A DNA stretch of 64,000 nt, taken from assembly GCF_000379725.1 (NCBI RefSeq), contig NZ_KB903664.1, positions 186,154 through 250,153 on the forward strand. Reading direction: 5' to 3'. Of the stretch, positions 17,208-26,544 are shown one piece after another; position 1 is the first letter of the stretch, and each line of letters starts with the position of its first letter. The stretch comes from Cytophaga aurantiaca DSM 3654. GTDB lineage: Bacteria; Bacteroidota; Bacteroidia; Cytophagales; Cytophagaceae. The translations under genes and the position numbers were made by a program. The notes below the pieces were generated by a model, which ran no database searches, was not told where the DNA came from, and saw only the letters and a program-made list of their open reading frames with translations.

Positions 17208-18307
17208 AAATAGGTGTACTGACAAGTTCCAGAGCAGAGTATGGTATTTATTATCCCTTACTTCAACGATTAAAGAACGATCCGTTTTTTGAGCTGGAAA
17301 TTATTGCTTTTGGTACACATCTTTCCGTTGAACATGGCTATACAATAAATCAAATACTAGCAGACGGATTTGAAGTGCCTCATAAACTGGAAACAGTTCC
17401 TAAAGGGGATACTTCATTTGATATAAGCTCTTCAATGGGTTTAACGATTGAACGTTTTGCTGCTTTCTGGTCCAAGCATTCTTTTGATGTTGTTTTTGCG
17501 CTGGGCGATCGTTACGAAATGTTTGCAGCAGTAAGCGCGGCGTTTCCATTCAATATAAAAATTGCACATATCTCCGGTGGCGAAACCACACTTGGTGCTA
17601 TTGACAATGCATACAGACATGCTATTTCACTGATGTCTACGTATCATTTTGCTTCAACCGATGTATACAAGAACAGAGTTATTGAAATTATCGGTTCGGA
17701 TGAAAACGTATATAATGTAGGTGCGCTCAATATTGAAAATTTCATTCAGCAGAAATATTTAAGTATTGATGCATTTAAGGAACGGTTTAACATAGACTTA
17801 TCTCTGCCTTCTATTCTTATTACATTTCATCCTGAAACGATTGCACTGGATAAGAATGTAGTGTATGTAGAAGAATTAATTAAAGCATTGGAACAATGCA
17901 ATGCGTATCAATTAATCATTACCATGCCGAATGCAGATACAATGGGTAATGTTATACGCGCTAAATTGAATGAATTTATTGCTGTGCATAAAAATGCCAT
18001 TGGCGTTGAGTCCTTTGGAATGCTAGGCTATATCTCATGCATGAAGTATTGTGCATTTATGCTTGGAAATACTTCAAGCGGATTTGTTGAAGCTTCGTTC
18101 TTTCCTAAATATGTTATCAATTTAGGAGATCGTCAGAAAGGACGATTGTTAACACCGAATATCATAACGGTTCCTATTGAAAAAGAGGCTATTTTAGCTG
18201 CAGTAAAAAAGATTCAGTCTGCTCCACAGTTGAGTAATATCTTCGAATATGGAAAGGGAGATGCGTCTGAGCAGATTTGTCAAATTTTAAAATCAAAAAA
18301 TATCTAG
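17204..18307 (+). CDS. legG: Hydrolysing nucleotide-sugar 2-epimerase (NeuC/LegG family)
   Basis: The 367-residue protein starts at ATG 17204 (MKIGVLTSSRAEYGI), in an ATGA overlap with legI. It has SSRAEYG, GDRYEMFAA, HISGGETTLGAIDNAYRHA, LITFHPET and MLGNTSSGFVEA, all marks of the NeuC group of hydrolysing epimerases. It inverts C2 and releases the nucleotide, giving the free 2,4-diamino sugar that LegI condenses. Presence of this type, rather than PseG, puts the main pathway on the legionaminic side. It differs from the non-hydrolysing WecB at 3220. Confidence 0.92.
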   Translation: MKIGVLTSSRAEYGIYYPLLQRLKNDPFFELEIIAFGTHLSVEHGYTINQILADGFEVPHKLETVPKGDTSFDISSSMGLTIERFAAFWSKHSFDVVFALGDRYEMFAAVSAAFPFNIKIAHISGGETTLGAIDNAYRHAISLMSTYHFASTDVYKNRVIEIIGSDENVYNVGALNIENFIQQKYLSIDAFKERFNIDLSLPSILITFHPETIALDKNVVYVEELIKALEQCNAYQLIITMPNADTMGNVIRAKLNEFIAVHKNAIGVESFGMLGYISCMKYCAFMLGNTSSGFVEASFFPKYVINLGDRQKGRLLTPNIITVPIEKEAILAAVKKIQSAPQLSNIFEYGKGDASEQICQILKSKNI

Positions 18308-18308
18308 C

Positions 18309-19361
18309 ATGTCTCATTCAACTCAATTTGATAAATATTTAATTAATGAGTCCAGTACAATTTTTCAAGGATTAGAAAAATTGAATACGAATGAATCATT
18401 GACATTATTTGTACAAAATGAAAATGGGAAAATTGTTGGTTCGTTAACGGACGGCGATTTTCGCAGAGGCATACTGAAGGGAATATCATTGGAAGAGAAC
18501 ATAAAGAAAATTATGCATGATAATTTTCTTTATTTAAAACAAAATAAGCCGGATCTTCAATTAATAGACAAAGCCAGGAAAAGCAGCATTCGATTGCTGC
18601 CGATTTTAGATGAGAATTATTTTTTAAATCATGTTCTTGATCTGAAAAAACAAAAATCAATGTTGCCTATTGAAGCTGTATTGATGGCAGGTGGCAGGGG
18701 AGAACGCTTACGTCCACTAACAGACACTACTCCTAAACCCTTGTTGAAATTAGGAGACAAAGCAATCATTGAATACAACATCAATAACTTAACTGCATTT
18801 GGTGTAAAGCAGGTATATATTTCTGTAAAGTATTTAGCAGAAAAAATCGAATCATACTTAGGTGATGGCAGCAAGTATAATTTAACTATTAATTATTTAA
18901 AGGAAGAAAAACCACTGGGTACGTTAGGTTCTGTTTCATTGGTGAATGAATTTCATACCGATTCAGTTTTGGTAATGAATTCAGATTTGTTTACCAATTT
19001 GAATTTAGAAGAATTTTATAACCACTTTATTGAGTCTGGCGCTTCCATGGCAATCGCAACATTTCCATATGTAGTTTCTGTACCTTACGGAGTACTGGAT
19101 ACAGCGCATTCAGAAGTGGTTTCGTTTCTGGAAAAACCAACGTATACCTATCAGGCAAGTGCTGGTATATATCTTATTAAAAAAGATGTTTTAAAAGATG
19201 TTCCGACAGATACATTTTTTAATGCAACAGATTTAATGGATCTATTAATTTCGAAAAATAAAAAAATTACATATTTCCCTATTGTGGGTTATTGGATTGA
19301 TATTGGTAAGCCGGATGATTATAAAAAGGCTCAGGAATATGTAAAATATCTGAACGTATAA
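18309..19361 (+). CDS. ptmE: CBS-domain sugar-phosphate nucleotidyltransferase, PtmE-like
   Basis: The 350-residue protein has two CBS repeats in its first 115 residues (KIVGSLTDGDFRRGIL) and a nucleotidyltransferase domain from about 118 (EAVLMAGGRGERLRPLTDTTPKPLL), with LVMNSDL as the metal site. The same two-domain layout is found in PtmE of Campylobacter jejuni, which makes GDP-glucosamine for the legionaminic acid pathway. By analogy it would feed a GDP-linked precursor to LegB. The CBS pair may sense a nucleotide. It begins two bases after legG. Confidence 0.85.
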   Translation: MSHSTQFDKYLINESSTIFQGLEKLNTNESLTLFVQNENGKIVGSLTDGDFRRGILKGISLEENIKKIMHDNFLYLKQNKPDLQLIDKARKSSIRLLPILDENYFLNHVLDLKKQKSMLPIEAVLMAGGRGERLRPLTDTTPKPLLKLGDKAIIEYNINNLTAFGVKQVYISVKYLAEKIESYLGDGSKYNLTINYLKEEKPLGTLGSVSLVNEFHTDSVLVMNSDLFTNLNLEEFYNHFIESGASMAIATFPYVVSVPYGVLDTAHSEVVSFLEKPTYTYQASAGIYLIKKDVLKDVPTDTFFNATDLMDLLISKNKKITYFPIVGYWIDIGKPDDYKKAQEYVKYLNV

Positions 19362-19363
19362 AA

Positions 19364-20095
19364 ATGGCATCTCAAGCAAACATACTTATTACAATCTGTG
19401 CCAGAGGTGGCTCTAAAGGAATACCAGGGAAAAATATTAAACTTCTTGGCGGACGCACATTGATTGATTATACCATTCAGACAGCAAAGAAGTTTGCTGA
19501 AAGGCATGCTGCTGTCATTACACTTTCAACAGATTACGAAGATATTCTGCAGGCAGCTGCTGCTTCCGGACTCGTAACAGATTACCGCAGGCCTGAATAT
19601 CTGGCTACCGATGAAGCCGGTAAAATAGATGTGATCAGAGACATTGTTTTATTCGAAGAGAAGAAGGCGGGTAAAAAATTTGATTACGTATTGGATTTGG
19701 ATGTAACATCACCACTCCGTACAATAGAAGATCTTGAAAAAGCATTTTCTTTATTACTTGATAACAAAGAAGCAATAACACTTTTCTCTGTAAATGCTGC
19801 AGCGCGTAATCCATATTTTAATATGGTTGAGCAAAAAGAAAACGGATTTTATGGATTGGTGAAAAAGCTTGAACAGACGAGCCTTACACGTCAGTCGGCT
19901 CCTAAGGTCTATGATTTAAACGCTTCGTTTTATTGGTACAAACGTGTGTTCTTCGATTCAGGATTAAAAACACCCATTACTACGAATACGCTCATTTATC
20001 AGATGAATCATATCTGTTTTGATTTAGATCATGTAATTGATTTTGAATTTTTAGATTTTCTTATCACAAATCATAAACTGGATTTTGAGCTTTGA
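19364..20095 (+). CDS. legF: CMP-nonulosonic acid synthetase (NeuA/LegF family)
   Basis: The 243-residue cytidylyltransferase has ICARGGSKGIPGKNIKLLGG at the N-terminus (CTP-binding P-loop-like motif), YVLDLDVTSPLRT with the metal-binding aspartates, and R-Q-S-A-P and NASFYWY further on. It charges the nine-carbon acid with CMP, the donor used by transferases. It starts two bases after ptmE and its TGA stop overlaps the TTG start of the oxidoreductase by four bases. The legionaminic rather than sialic assignment rests on the neighbours. Confidence 0.9.
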   Translation: MASQANILITICARGGSKGIPGKNIKLLGGRTLIDYTIQTAKKFAERHAAVITLSTDYEDILQAAAASGLVTDYRRPEYLATDEAGKIDVIRDIVLFEEKKAGKKFDYVLDLDVTSPLRTIEDLEKAFSLLLDNKEAITLFSVNAAARNPYFNMVEQKENGFYGLVKKLEQTSLTRQSAPKVYDLNASFYWYKRVFFDSGLKTPITTNTLIYQMNHICFDLDHVIDFEFLDFLITNHKLDFEL

Positions 20096-21027
20096 AAGTT
20101 GTTATCATAGGATTAGGGTCTATTGCTAAAAAGCACATTGCAGCAATCCGGCAAATAAAACCGGATGCAATAATAATCGCATTGCGTTCGAATGCATCCG
20201 CCGATGAGATTCCATCTGTAGAAAATATTTATTCTATTGATGATATAAAAAGCATTCATCCTGATTTTATTATTATTAGTAATCCCACCATGTTGCATGG
20301 TGAAACAATTGAAAAACTTATACAATTTAATATTCCGTTGTTTATTGAAAAGCCTGCCTTACATGACCTGCAGCAGGAAGAACATATAAGCACACTGCTT
20401 AAAGCAAATAATATAAAAACGTACATCGCATGCAACCTTCGGTTTTTAGATTGTTTGGTGTATGTAAAAAATCATCTTGCGGAAAAGCAAGCGGCTTTAA
20501 ATGAAGTTAATGTATATTCCGGTTCTCATTTGCCGGATTGGCGCCCTGGTACAGATTTTCGCAAAGGATATAGTGCGAATAAAAATATGGGGGGCGGTGC
20601 GCATTTAGATTTGATTCATGAGTTGGATTATGTCTACTGGATATTTGGTAAGCCTTTACAGGTCTCAAGTATTTTGAGAAATAAATCGACGTTGAAAATT
20701 GATGCAATAGACTATGCAAATTATACCTGTGTGTACGAACGTTTTGTTGTTGGCATTGTTTTGAATTATTATCGCAAAGATTATAAACGAACACTTGAGC
20801 TTGTATTCAGTGATGAGACATGGTTGGTAGATCTTCCGGAGAATAAAATTACACGAGCAGACGGAACAGTTATTTTTAAAAGTGAGCAGAAAATGATACA
20901 GACGTACCTGAATCAAATGACGTATTTTTTTGATTTTCTGAATTCAGGTTCAGCAATCTCTATGAATGATTTTACACAAGGAATTGATGTACTTAAAATT
21001 TGTTTGAACAATGATATTAAAAGATAA
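20092..21027 (+). CDS. Gfo/Idh/MocA family oxidoreductase
   Basis: The 311-residue protein has an N-terminal NAD(P)-binding GLGSIAKKHIAAI, EKPALHDL with the conserved Glu-Lys-Pro, and GGGAHLDLIHELDYVYWIFG. The start is TTG 20092, overlapping the legF stop as TTGA; no ATG fits better. In the Campylobacter ptm/leg cluster an accessory oxidoreductase gene sits at a similar place (ptmF), so it may help make or modify the precursor sugar. The reaction is not settled, and I do not assign a symbol. Confidence 0.82.
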   Translation: MKVVIIGLGSIAKKHIAAIRQIKPDAIIIALRSNASADEIPSVENIYSIDDIKSIHPDFIIISNPTMLHGETIEKLIQFNIPLFIEKPALHDLQQEEHISTLLKANNIKTYIACNLRFLDCLVYVKNHLAEKQAALNEVNVYSGSHLPDWRPGTDFRKGYSANKNMGGGAHLDLIHELDYVYWIFGKPLQVSSILRNKSTLKIDAIDYANYTCVYERFVVGIVLNYYRKDYKRTLELVFSDETWLVDLPENKITRADGTVIFKSEQKMIQTYLNQMTYFFDFLNSGSAISMNDFTQGIDVLKICLNNDIKR

Positions 21028-21751
21028 AGTAATAATTGTTACAGGAGGAAGCGGATTGCTTGGAAAGGCAATTATGAACGATCTTAAAGAAAAAGGAGCG
21101 ATTGCTGTTAACGTTGATATAAAAGAAGACGTTGGATCAGGCCATCATTTTGTTCATGGTGATACAACCGATGAAAAAAGTATTGCTTTAATTTTTGAAA
21201 CGGTTCACCAAAAGTTCGGACAGATTCACGGATTGGTTAACAATGCCTATCCGCGTACAGCCGATTGGGGTAAACCATTTGAAGAAGATACCGATCTTAC
21301 TTCCTGGAGAAAAAATGTAGATTTGCAATTGAATAGTTATGTTGCTTGCTGCCAGGAATACATTAAATATGCTAAACCTTATGCACAAGGAAGCATTGTA
21401 AACATGGCATCTATATATGGTGTTGTTGGCAATGATTTTACTGTTTATAATGGTACAGAAATGAAACCGGCAGCAGCTTATTCTGCTATCAAAGGCGGCC
21501 TCATTAATTTCTCACGATATCTGGCATCTTTTTATGGAAAAAATGGCATTCGGGTAAATGTAGTTTCACCCGGAGGTATTTTCGATCATCAGAATCCTAT
21601 CTTTGTTAAAAATTACGAAGATAAGGTTCCTCTTAAAAGAATGGGCACTCCTGAAGATATTGCTCCTTCGGTAAGCTTCTTATTATCTGATGAAGCGAAA
21701 TACATAACCGGACATAATTTAATGGTAGATGGTGGCTGGACAGCCATTTAA
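21011..21751 (+). CDS. ptmA: Short-chain dehydrogenase/reductase, PtmA-like
   Basis: The 246-residue SDR has TGGSGLLGKAI (cofactor binding), VNNAYPR, MASIYGVVGNDF with the catalytic Ser, and YSAIKGGL with Tyr-x-x-x-Lys. The ending LLSDEAKYITGHNLMVDGGWTAI is a classical SDR C-terminus. The MASIYGVV and VNNAYPR features resemble PtmA of the Campylobacter legionaminic acid cluster. The start overlaps the oxidoreductase gene by 17 bases. The exact substrate is unknown; it is the last gene of the tightly overlapped part of the operon. Confidence 0.82.
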   Translation: MILKDKVIIVTGGSGLLGKAIMNDLKEKGAIAVNVDIKEDVGSGHHFVHGDTTDEKSIALIFETVHQKFGQIHGLVNNAYPRTADWGKPFEEDTDLTSWRKNVDLQLNSYVACCQEYIKYAKPYAQGSIVNMASIYGVVGNDFTVYNGTEMKPAAAYSAIKGGLINFSRYLASFYGKNGIRVNVVSPGGIFDHQNPIFVKNYEDKVPLKRMGTPEDIAPSVSFLLSDEAKYITGHNLMVDGGWTAI

Positions 21752-21779
21752 TTAATTCGAATAAAAATAGTACGCTGAT

Positions 21780-22664
21780 ATGAAATCTTTTATTAAGATA
21801 GGACTTATGGTTCAGACATTTATTTTATTGTCTGTACAGTCAGTTATATCTTGCATTAAAATTGTTTTGCTGTATAGACGTCCAACGGCGCTTCCTCTAA
21901 AAAATAACGAGACGTGTATCGTATTTGGAAATGGTCCTTCATTAAATGATACACTTCAAAACAGTATAGATGTTCTTAAATCTGCAGAGCTTATTTGTGT
22001 AAACAGTTTTGTGACTTCAAAATATTTTACGGAACTCAAACCTCAGAATTATATTTTATTAGATCCGGTGTTTTTTTCGAATGAAGGAATAAAAAAAGAA
22101 GTTGTTAAGACTGCATATGACGCGTTGATCGCGCATACAAGCTGGACAATGAACTTGTATGTTCCGATGCAGGCGAAAAAATTCAAGCACTTTCAAGACT
22201 TTCTTAAACAGAACAGCAATATCAAGCCTGTATATTTCAACTACATTATAGTGGAAGGTTTCGGCTGGTTTAAAAATTGGGCATTCAGAAATAACATAGG
22301 GATGCTTCAATCCCAAACCGTTATCATTGCAGCAATATTTGTAAGCATCAACCGTCAGTTTGATAAAATATTGCTTGTAGGAACAGATGCTTCGTGGCAC
22401 GAAGATCTTAGAATCAGCGATGATAATTTGTTGTTATTGAATGATACCAATTTCTATAACACAGAAACAAAAACTCAAAAGGAAATTCCTTTGATCAATC
22501 CTGAAAATAAAAATAAAATTACAATGGCTGTTCAATTTATGAGCATGTCTAAAATATTTAAGGGATACGAGAATTTGAATACGTACGCATTAAAGCAAAA
22601 AGTTAAGATATATAATGCCAGTGTTAAAAGCTATGTAGACGCCTATGTGCGTTTGAAGCTATAA
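21780..22664 (+). CDS. GNGPSL-motif protein, candidate nonulosonic acid transferase
   Basis: The 294-residue protein has an N-terminal hydrophobic helix (about 8-33), then CIVFGNGPSLND (GNGPSL at 50-55), ICVNSFVTSKYF, LLDPVFF and LLVGTDASWHED. A GNGPSL loop followed by Asn-Ser/Asn-Gln and a later acidic patch is shared by GT42 sialyltransferases (Cst-II type) and by the DUF115/MAF proteins that attach nonulosonic acids to flagellin. The gene starts 28 bases after the CMP-sugar pathway genes, which fits a transferase using the CMP-activated acid. This is inference from motif and position; no catalytic residue was confirmed. Confidence 0.6.
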   Translation: MKSFIKIGLMVQTFILLSVQSVISCIKIVLLYRRPTALPLKNNETCIVFGNGPSLNDTLQNSIDVLKSAELICVNSFVTSKYFTELKPQNYILLDPVFFSNEGIKKEVVKTAYDALIAHTSWTMNLYVPMQAKKFKHFQDFLKQNSNIKPVYFNYIIVEGFGWFKNWAFRNNIGMLQSQTVIIAAIFVSINRQFDKILLVGTDASWHEDLRISDDNLLLLNDTNFYNTETKTQKEIPLINPENKNKITMAVQFMSMSKIFKGYENLNTYALKQKVKIYNASVKSYVDAYVRLKL

Positions 22665-22755
22665 GCTGCTGTTGTTTATTGTCATCAATAATCTTGAAAA
22701 ATAAATGAAACGATCGTTCTTAGCTGAATGTACTTTCATATAACAATAAAATACT

Positions 22756-23775
22756 ATGATAAATAAAATTGATACCTATTCATATCCTACGTGCATTGCA
22801 TGTGGTTCAGAAGGTAAAACAAAATATTCAAATTTAAGAGATCGCCATTTTGGTGAAACAACAGGCTGGAACATCAGTGAGTGTGCAAATGTAGATTGTA
22901 AATTGTATTGGCTAAATCCAATGCCAACAAAAGAAGATATCTGGAAGGCTTATGATTCGTACTATACACATTCAGATCATAAAAAATCCATTCTTGATTT
23001 CGCGTTTTTAGAAAGGCCCTATTATGCGTTGAAGTATGGTTACTTTAAAGAACTTTCCTTCTTTAAGAAAATACCCGGTTTGCTTGTGTACCTAATGCCG
23101 TTAACAAAAACGAAATTTGATTTCAGTATTTTATATTTAGATGCAGTTAAAGACGGCAAGATATTGGATTATGGCTGTGGCAACGGTGCATTGTTAGATA
23201 AGATGATGGTAGGAGGCTGGGAGGCATACGGTCTGGATGTTGATCCTAAAGCGATTGATCATTGTCGTACAAAAGGTATCAATGCAAACGTAGGCGACAT
23301 CGATTCTCAAAATTATCCGGATAACTTTTTTGATGTGATCACGATCAATCACGTGATTGAACATGTGCATGAAGTAGATGCCTTGCTTGCAAGTTGCTTC
23401 AGAGTATTAAAAAAAGGTGGTAAGCTCGTTATTGCAACACCAAATACGGAAAGCTGGCAACACAGTGTATACAAAAAAGATTGGCTGCAATTAGATCCAC
23501 CGAGACATCTTCACATTTTCAATATTAATAATTTAGAAAAGGTAGTTAAGAGAAACGATTTTAAAATTGTGAAATCATTTTCGAGCTGCCGTATCGATGC
23601 CTGGTCTGTTATCGTCAGCAGAGGGATTGCACGTAATGGTACATTTAAAATTGGTACAGAAAAGAAAACAAAGGCGGATCTGTTAATGGGCTTGTTTCAG
23701 CAACAGATCAGTTATATACTGGGCCTGTTTAACAAAAGATCCGGCGGTGAAATTGTATTAATCGCTACAAAATAA
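22756..23775 (+). CDS. SAM-dependent methyltransferase with N-terminal cysteine motif
   Basis: The 339-residue protein opens with four cysteines (C13, C16, C43, C48) in a zinc-ribbon-like arrangement. A class I methyltransferase domain follows, with ILDYGCGNGALLDKM (136-150), FDVITINHVIEHV and LVIATPNTESW. Such CxxC-plus-methyltransferase proteins are common in O-antigen and sugar-modification clusters. It ends directly against the next gene, with no gap, and both probably act on the glycan made by the operon. The methyl acceptor is unknown. Confidence 0.85.
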   Translation: MINKIDTYSYPTCIACGSEGKTKYSNLRDRHFGETTGWNISECANVDCKLYWLNPMPTKEDIWKAYDSYYTHSDHKKSILDFAFLERPYYALKYGYFKELSFFKKIPGLLVYLMPLTKTKFDFSILYLDAVKDGKILDYGCGNGALLDKMMVGGWEAYGLDVDPKAIDHCRTKGINANVGDIDSQNYPDNFFDVITINHVIEHVHEVDALLASCFRVLKKGGKLVIATPNTESWQHSVYKKDWLQLDPPRHLHIFNINNLEKVVKRNDFKIVKSFSSCRIDAWSVIVSRGIARNGTFKIGTEKKTKADLLMGLFQQQISYILGLFNKRSGGEIVLIATK

Positions 23776-24516
23776 ATGAAGGCCAGCTGCGCAATTGTTA
23801 TACCTGTATATCGTTCCTCAATGGATTGGAATGAACGTATTGCGTTGCAGCGCTGTGTGGATGTATTTAAAGATAGAGATATTATTATTGTGCACCCTGA
23901 AGGCCTTGATCTATCAGCGTATACAGCTGTTGCAAGTAAAGCCATCTATCTGCCTTTAAAAGCTTCTTGTTTTAAAAGTATTGAAAGTTATAGTCTATTG
24001 CTTAACTCATCGTATTTCTACAAACAATTTTTAGGCTACACCTATATATTAATTCATCAGTTAGATGCTTTTGTATTTGAAGATCAATTGGAATATTGGT
24101 GCAGCAAAGGATATGATTACATTGGCGCGCCCTGGATCAATGCCACGTGGATCAAAAAGTTAAAAGAAAAAATATCCTGGATCGATAAGTGTATTTATCC
24201 GGTTGGCAACGGAGGTTTTTCTTTGAGAAGAGTTAAAAAGTTTTATTACGGAAGTATTTTTTTAGCACCCATTGTTACATTTCTTTGGAAGAAAAAATGG
24301 AACGAAGATTTTTTTTGGTCGTCTCTTGCACATCGTTTAATTCCGGGTTTTCATATTCCGCAAGTAGAGGAGGCCCGTTTGTTTGCTATCGAAGAGTATC
24401 CTTCAATTGCCTATAAGAATAATGGGAATAAGCTGCCATTTGGTTGTCACGCATGGGAAAAATTTGAACCCGAATTTTGGCGCAAGCATATAGAAGCACT
24501 TGGATATAAATGGTAA
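23776..24516 (+). CDS. DUF5672-like protein, probable glycosyltransferase
   Basis: The 246-residue protein starts AIVIPVYRSSMDWNE, like a GT-A enzyme, and contains YILIHQLDAFVFEDQLEYWCSKGYDYIGAPW followed by VGNGGFSLR. That combination is the hallmark of DUF5672, whose members occur in surface-polysaccharide clusters and look like retaining glycosyltransferases: IHQLDAFVF acts as the DxD-like site and NGGFSLR as the acceptor loop. It is the last plus-strand gene before the convergent lipoprotein, with only one base between the stops. The donor is not known. Confidence 0.75.
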   Translation: MKASCAIVIPVYRSSMDWNERIALQRCVDVFKDRDIIIVHPEGLDLSAYTAVASKAIYLPLKASCFKSIESYSLLLNSSYFYKQFLGYTYILIHQLDAFVFEDQLEYWCSKGYDYIGAPWINATWIKKLKEKISWIDKCIYPVGNGGFSLRRVKKFYYGSIFLAPIVTFLWKKKWNEDFFWSSLAHRLIPGFHIPQVEEARLFAIEEYPSIAYKNNGNKLPFGCHAWEKFEPEFWRKHIEALGYKW

Positions 24517-24517
24517 T

Positions 24518-24934
24518 TTATTTTTTTCTGTAATACGACAAACGGTAAAGAATTCCTGGAACGTATAGTTTCTTATTGCCTTTATAAGGACCAACAACAA
24601 TTAAAGAATCTGCTGATAAGGTTTCAATGATATAATATCTTTTTTTGTCTGGTTTATCCATATCGCTATAGATTTTATTTCCTTTTAACTTATATACTGA
24701 TTTGTCCCCTCGCGCTTGATGAATGAAAATATGATCCTGGCCATATACAAAAAGTGTGTTGCTTGCTGGTAAATCCTGAATCCATTCCTTTTTGTTTCCA
24801 GAGACTGAATACTTCGTTCCTGGACCTCCATACCAATCTCCCCAAAGCAATACTTCAGAAGTTGTTGAAGTTTTAGAAGTTAAGCAGGAAATTAGAAAGG
24901 CGCTAAAAATCAAAACGATAGAGAATGTTTTCAT
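24518..24934 (-). CDS. Small lipoprotein, function unknown
   Basis: The 138-residue protein begins MKTFSIVLIFSAFLISCLTS, a lipoprotein signal with the lipobox FLISC. I chose ATG 24934 over an in-frame start 12 codons upstream because the signal peptide begins there. The mature part has a WGDWYGGPGTKYSVSG segment and ends in a beta-rich stretch. I do not recognise a domain. It is divergent from ffh and convergent with the DUF5672 gene. Confidence 0.7.
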   Translation of the reverse strand: MKTFSIVLIFSAFLISCLTSKTSTTSEVLLWGDWYGGPGTKYSVSGNKKEWIQDLPASNTLFVYGQDHIFIHQARGDKSVYKLKGNKIYSDMDKPDKKRYYIIETLSADSLIVVGPYKGNKKLYVPGILYRLSYYRKK

Positions 24935-25064
24935 ATCCTGTAGAACTGTTTTTAAGATATTATAAGCCAATTTACTTAAACAATTCGGTTATACAATGAT
25001 AGCTATTAGGCTTAGAAACAGCTTTTTTGTATCTTTATAACCCTTGTTTAGATAAAGCAAAAGT

Positions 25065-26396
25065 ATGTTTGATAATTTAAGTCAGAAGCTCGATAAAGCA
25101 TTTAAAACCCTGAAAGGTCAGGGTAGAATTACTGAAATTAACGTTGCTACAACAGCTAAGGAAATTCGCAAAGCCTTAATTGATGCCGATGTTAACTATA
25201 AAGTTGCAAAGACTGTTACAGATGATATAAAAGAAATTGCCTTAGGAAGAGAAGTATTGATTTCTGTTTCTCCGGGACAATTATTAGTAAAAATTACCCA
25301 TGAAGAGCTTACAAAGCTTATGGGTGGAGAGAAGCAGGATATCAACCTGAAAGGTGATCCTGCAGTTATCTTGATTGCTGGTTTACAAGGTTCAGGTAAA
25401 ACTACTTTTTCCGGTAAACTTGCCGCATACATTAAAAAACAAAATACAAATGTTTTATTAGCTGCGTGTGATGTTTACAGACCAGCTGCGATCGAGCAGT
25501 TAAAAGTATTGGGTGAGCAGGTTGGTGTTGAAGTTTATACTGAGCCTGAAAATAAAAAACCGGTTGAGATTGCAAAAAATGCAATTGAATACGCAAAGAA
25601 AAATAATAAGAAAGTAGTCATCATAGATACAGCCGGTCGTTTAGCGATTGACGAAGATATGATGAATGAAATTGCTGCTGTTAAAAAAGCAATAAATCCT
25701 TCAGAGACTTTGTTTGTAGTAGATTCTATGACAGGTCAGGATGCGGTGAATACAGCAAAAGCATTCAACGAACGCATCAATTTTGATGGTGTTGTATTAA
25801 CCAAGTTAGATGGTGATACACGAGGTGGTGCTGCTATTTCAATTCGTTCTGTAGTTGAGAAGCCAATCAAATTTGTCAGTACAGGAGAGAAGATGGATGC
25901 ACTGGATGTATTCTATCCGGAACGTATGGCCAGCCGTATTCTTGGTATGGGTGACGTTGTATCTCTTGTAGAGCGTGCTCAGCAGGTATTTGATGAAGAA
26001 GAAACAAAGAAGTTAAATCAGAAATTAAGAAAGAATCAATTCAACTTTGAAGATTTCTTAAATCAGATTCAGCAGATCAAAAAAATGGGTAGCATCAAAG
26101 ACCTTGTCGGAATGATTCCGGGTATGGGTAAAATGATGAAAGACTTACCAATTGATGACGATGCATTTAAACCAATTGAAGCAATCATCTTTTCGATGAC
26201 ACAGGAAGAACGTGAGAATCCTGATTTATTAAGTGGCGGCAGAAGAAATAGAATTGCAAAAGGTTCCGGAACTACGATTCAGCAAGTGAACAATTTATTA
26301 AAGCAGTTTGAAGAAATGCGCAAGATGATGAAGAGCATGAACAAAATGCAAGGGAAGGGAATACCGCCGAATATGAAGAATTTAATGAAGCGATAA
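25065..26396 (+). CDS. ffh: Signal recognition particle protein
   Basis: The 443-residue GTPase has an N-terminal helical domain, G1 loop GLQGSGKTT (about 106-114), CDVYRPAA, DTAGR, TKLDGDTRGGAA and the closing G loop. A methionine-rich M domain follows (GMIPGMGKMMKDLP and the EEMRKMMKSMNKMQGKG tail) that binds signal sequences and 4.5S RNA. It delivers nascent membrane proteins to the translocon with FtsY. Length and order are normal. It stands alone with a strong terminator downstream. Confidence 0.97.
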   Translation: MFDNLSQKLDKAFKTLKGQGRITEINVATTAKEIRKALIDADVNYKVAKTVTDDIKEIALGREVLISVSPGQLLVKITHEELTKLMGGEKQDINLKGDPAVILIAGLQGSGKTTFSGKLAAYIKKQNTNVLLAACDVYRPAAIEQLKVLGEQVGVEVYTEPENKKPVEIAKNAIEYAKKNNKKVVIIDTAGRLAIDEDMMNEIAAVKKAINPSETLFVVDSMTGQDAVNTAKAFNERINFDGVVLTKLDGDTRGGAAISIRSVVEKPIKFVSTGEKMDALDVFYPERMASRILGMGDVVSLVERAQQVFDEEETKKLNQKLRKNQFNFEDFLNQIQQIKKMGSIKDLVGMIPGMGKMMKDLPIDDDAFKPIEAIIFSMTQEERENPDLLSGGRRNRIAKGSGTTIQQVNNLLKQFEEMRKMMKSMNKMQGKGIPPNMKNLMKR

Positions 26397-26417
26397 GATT
26401 TATATTCATAAATTATT

Positions 26418-26448
26418 AAAATGCCGATTATGAAATAATCGGCATTTT
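26418..26448 (+). terminator. Intrinsic terminator after ffh
   Basis: A perfect 14-base stem, 26418-26431 and 26435-26448, around a 3-base loop, carries the core ATGCCGATTAT and is followed by a run of T. It lies 21 bases after the ffh stop. Confidence 0.88.
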
Positions 26449-26544
26449 TTGTTTTAACGATCTTGATAAAATCAATAAAAGCTCAATTCTATATAAGGAT
26501 AAGTACCAAATAGAGGCATTTCTTTTAAATGACTGGGCAACGTA

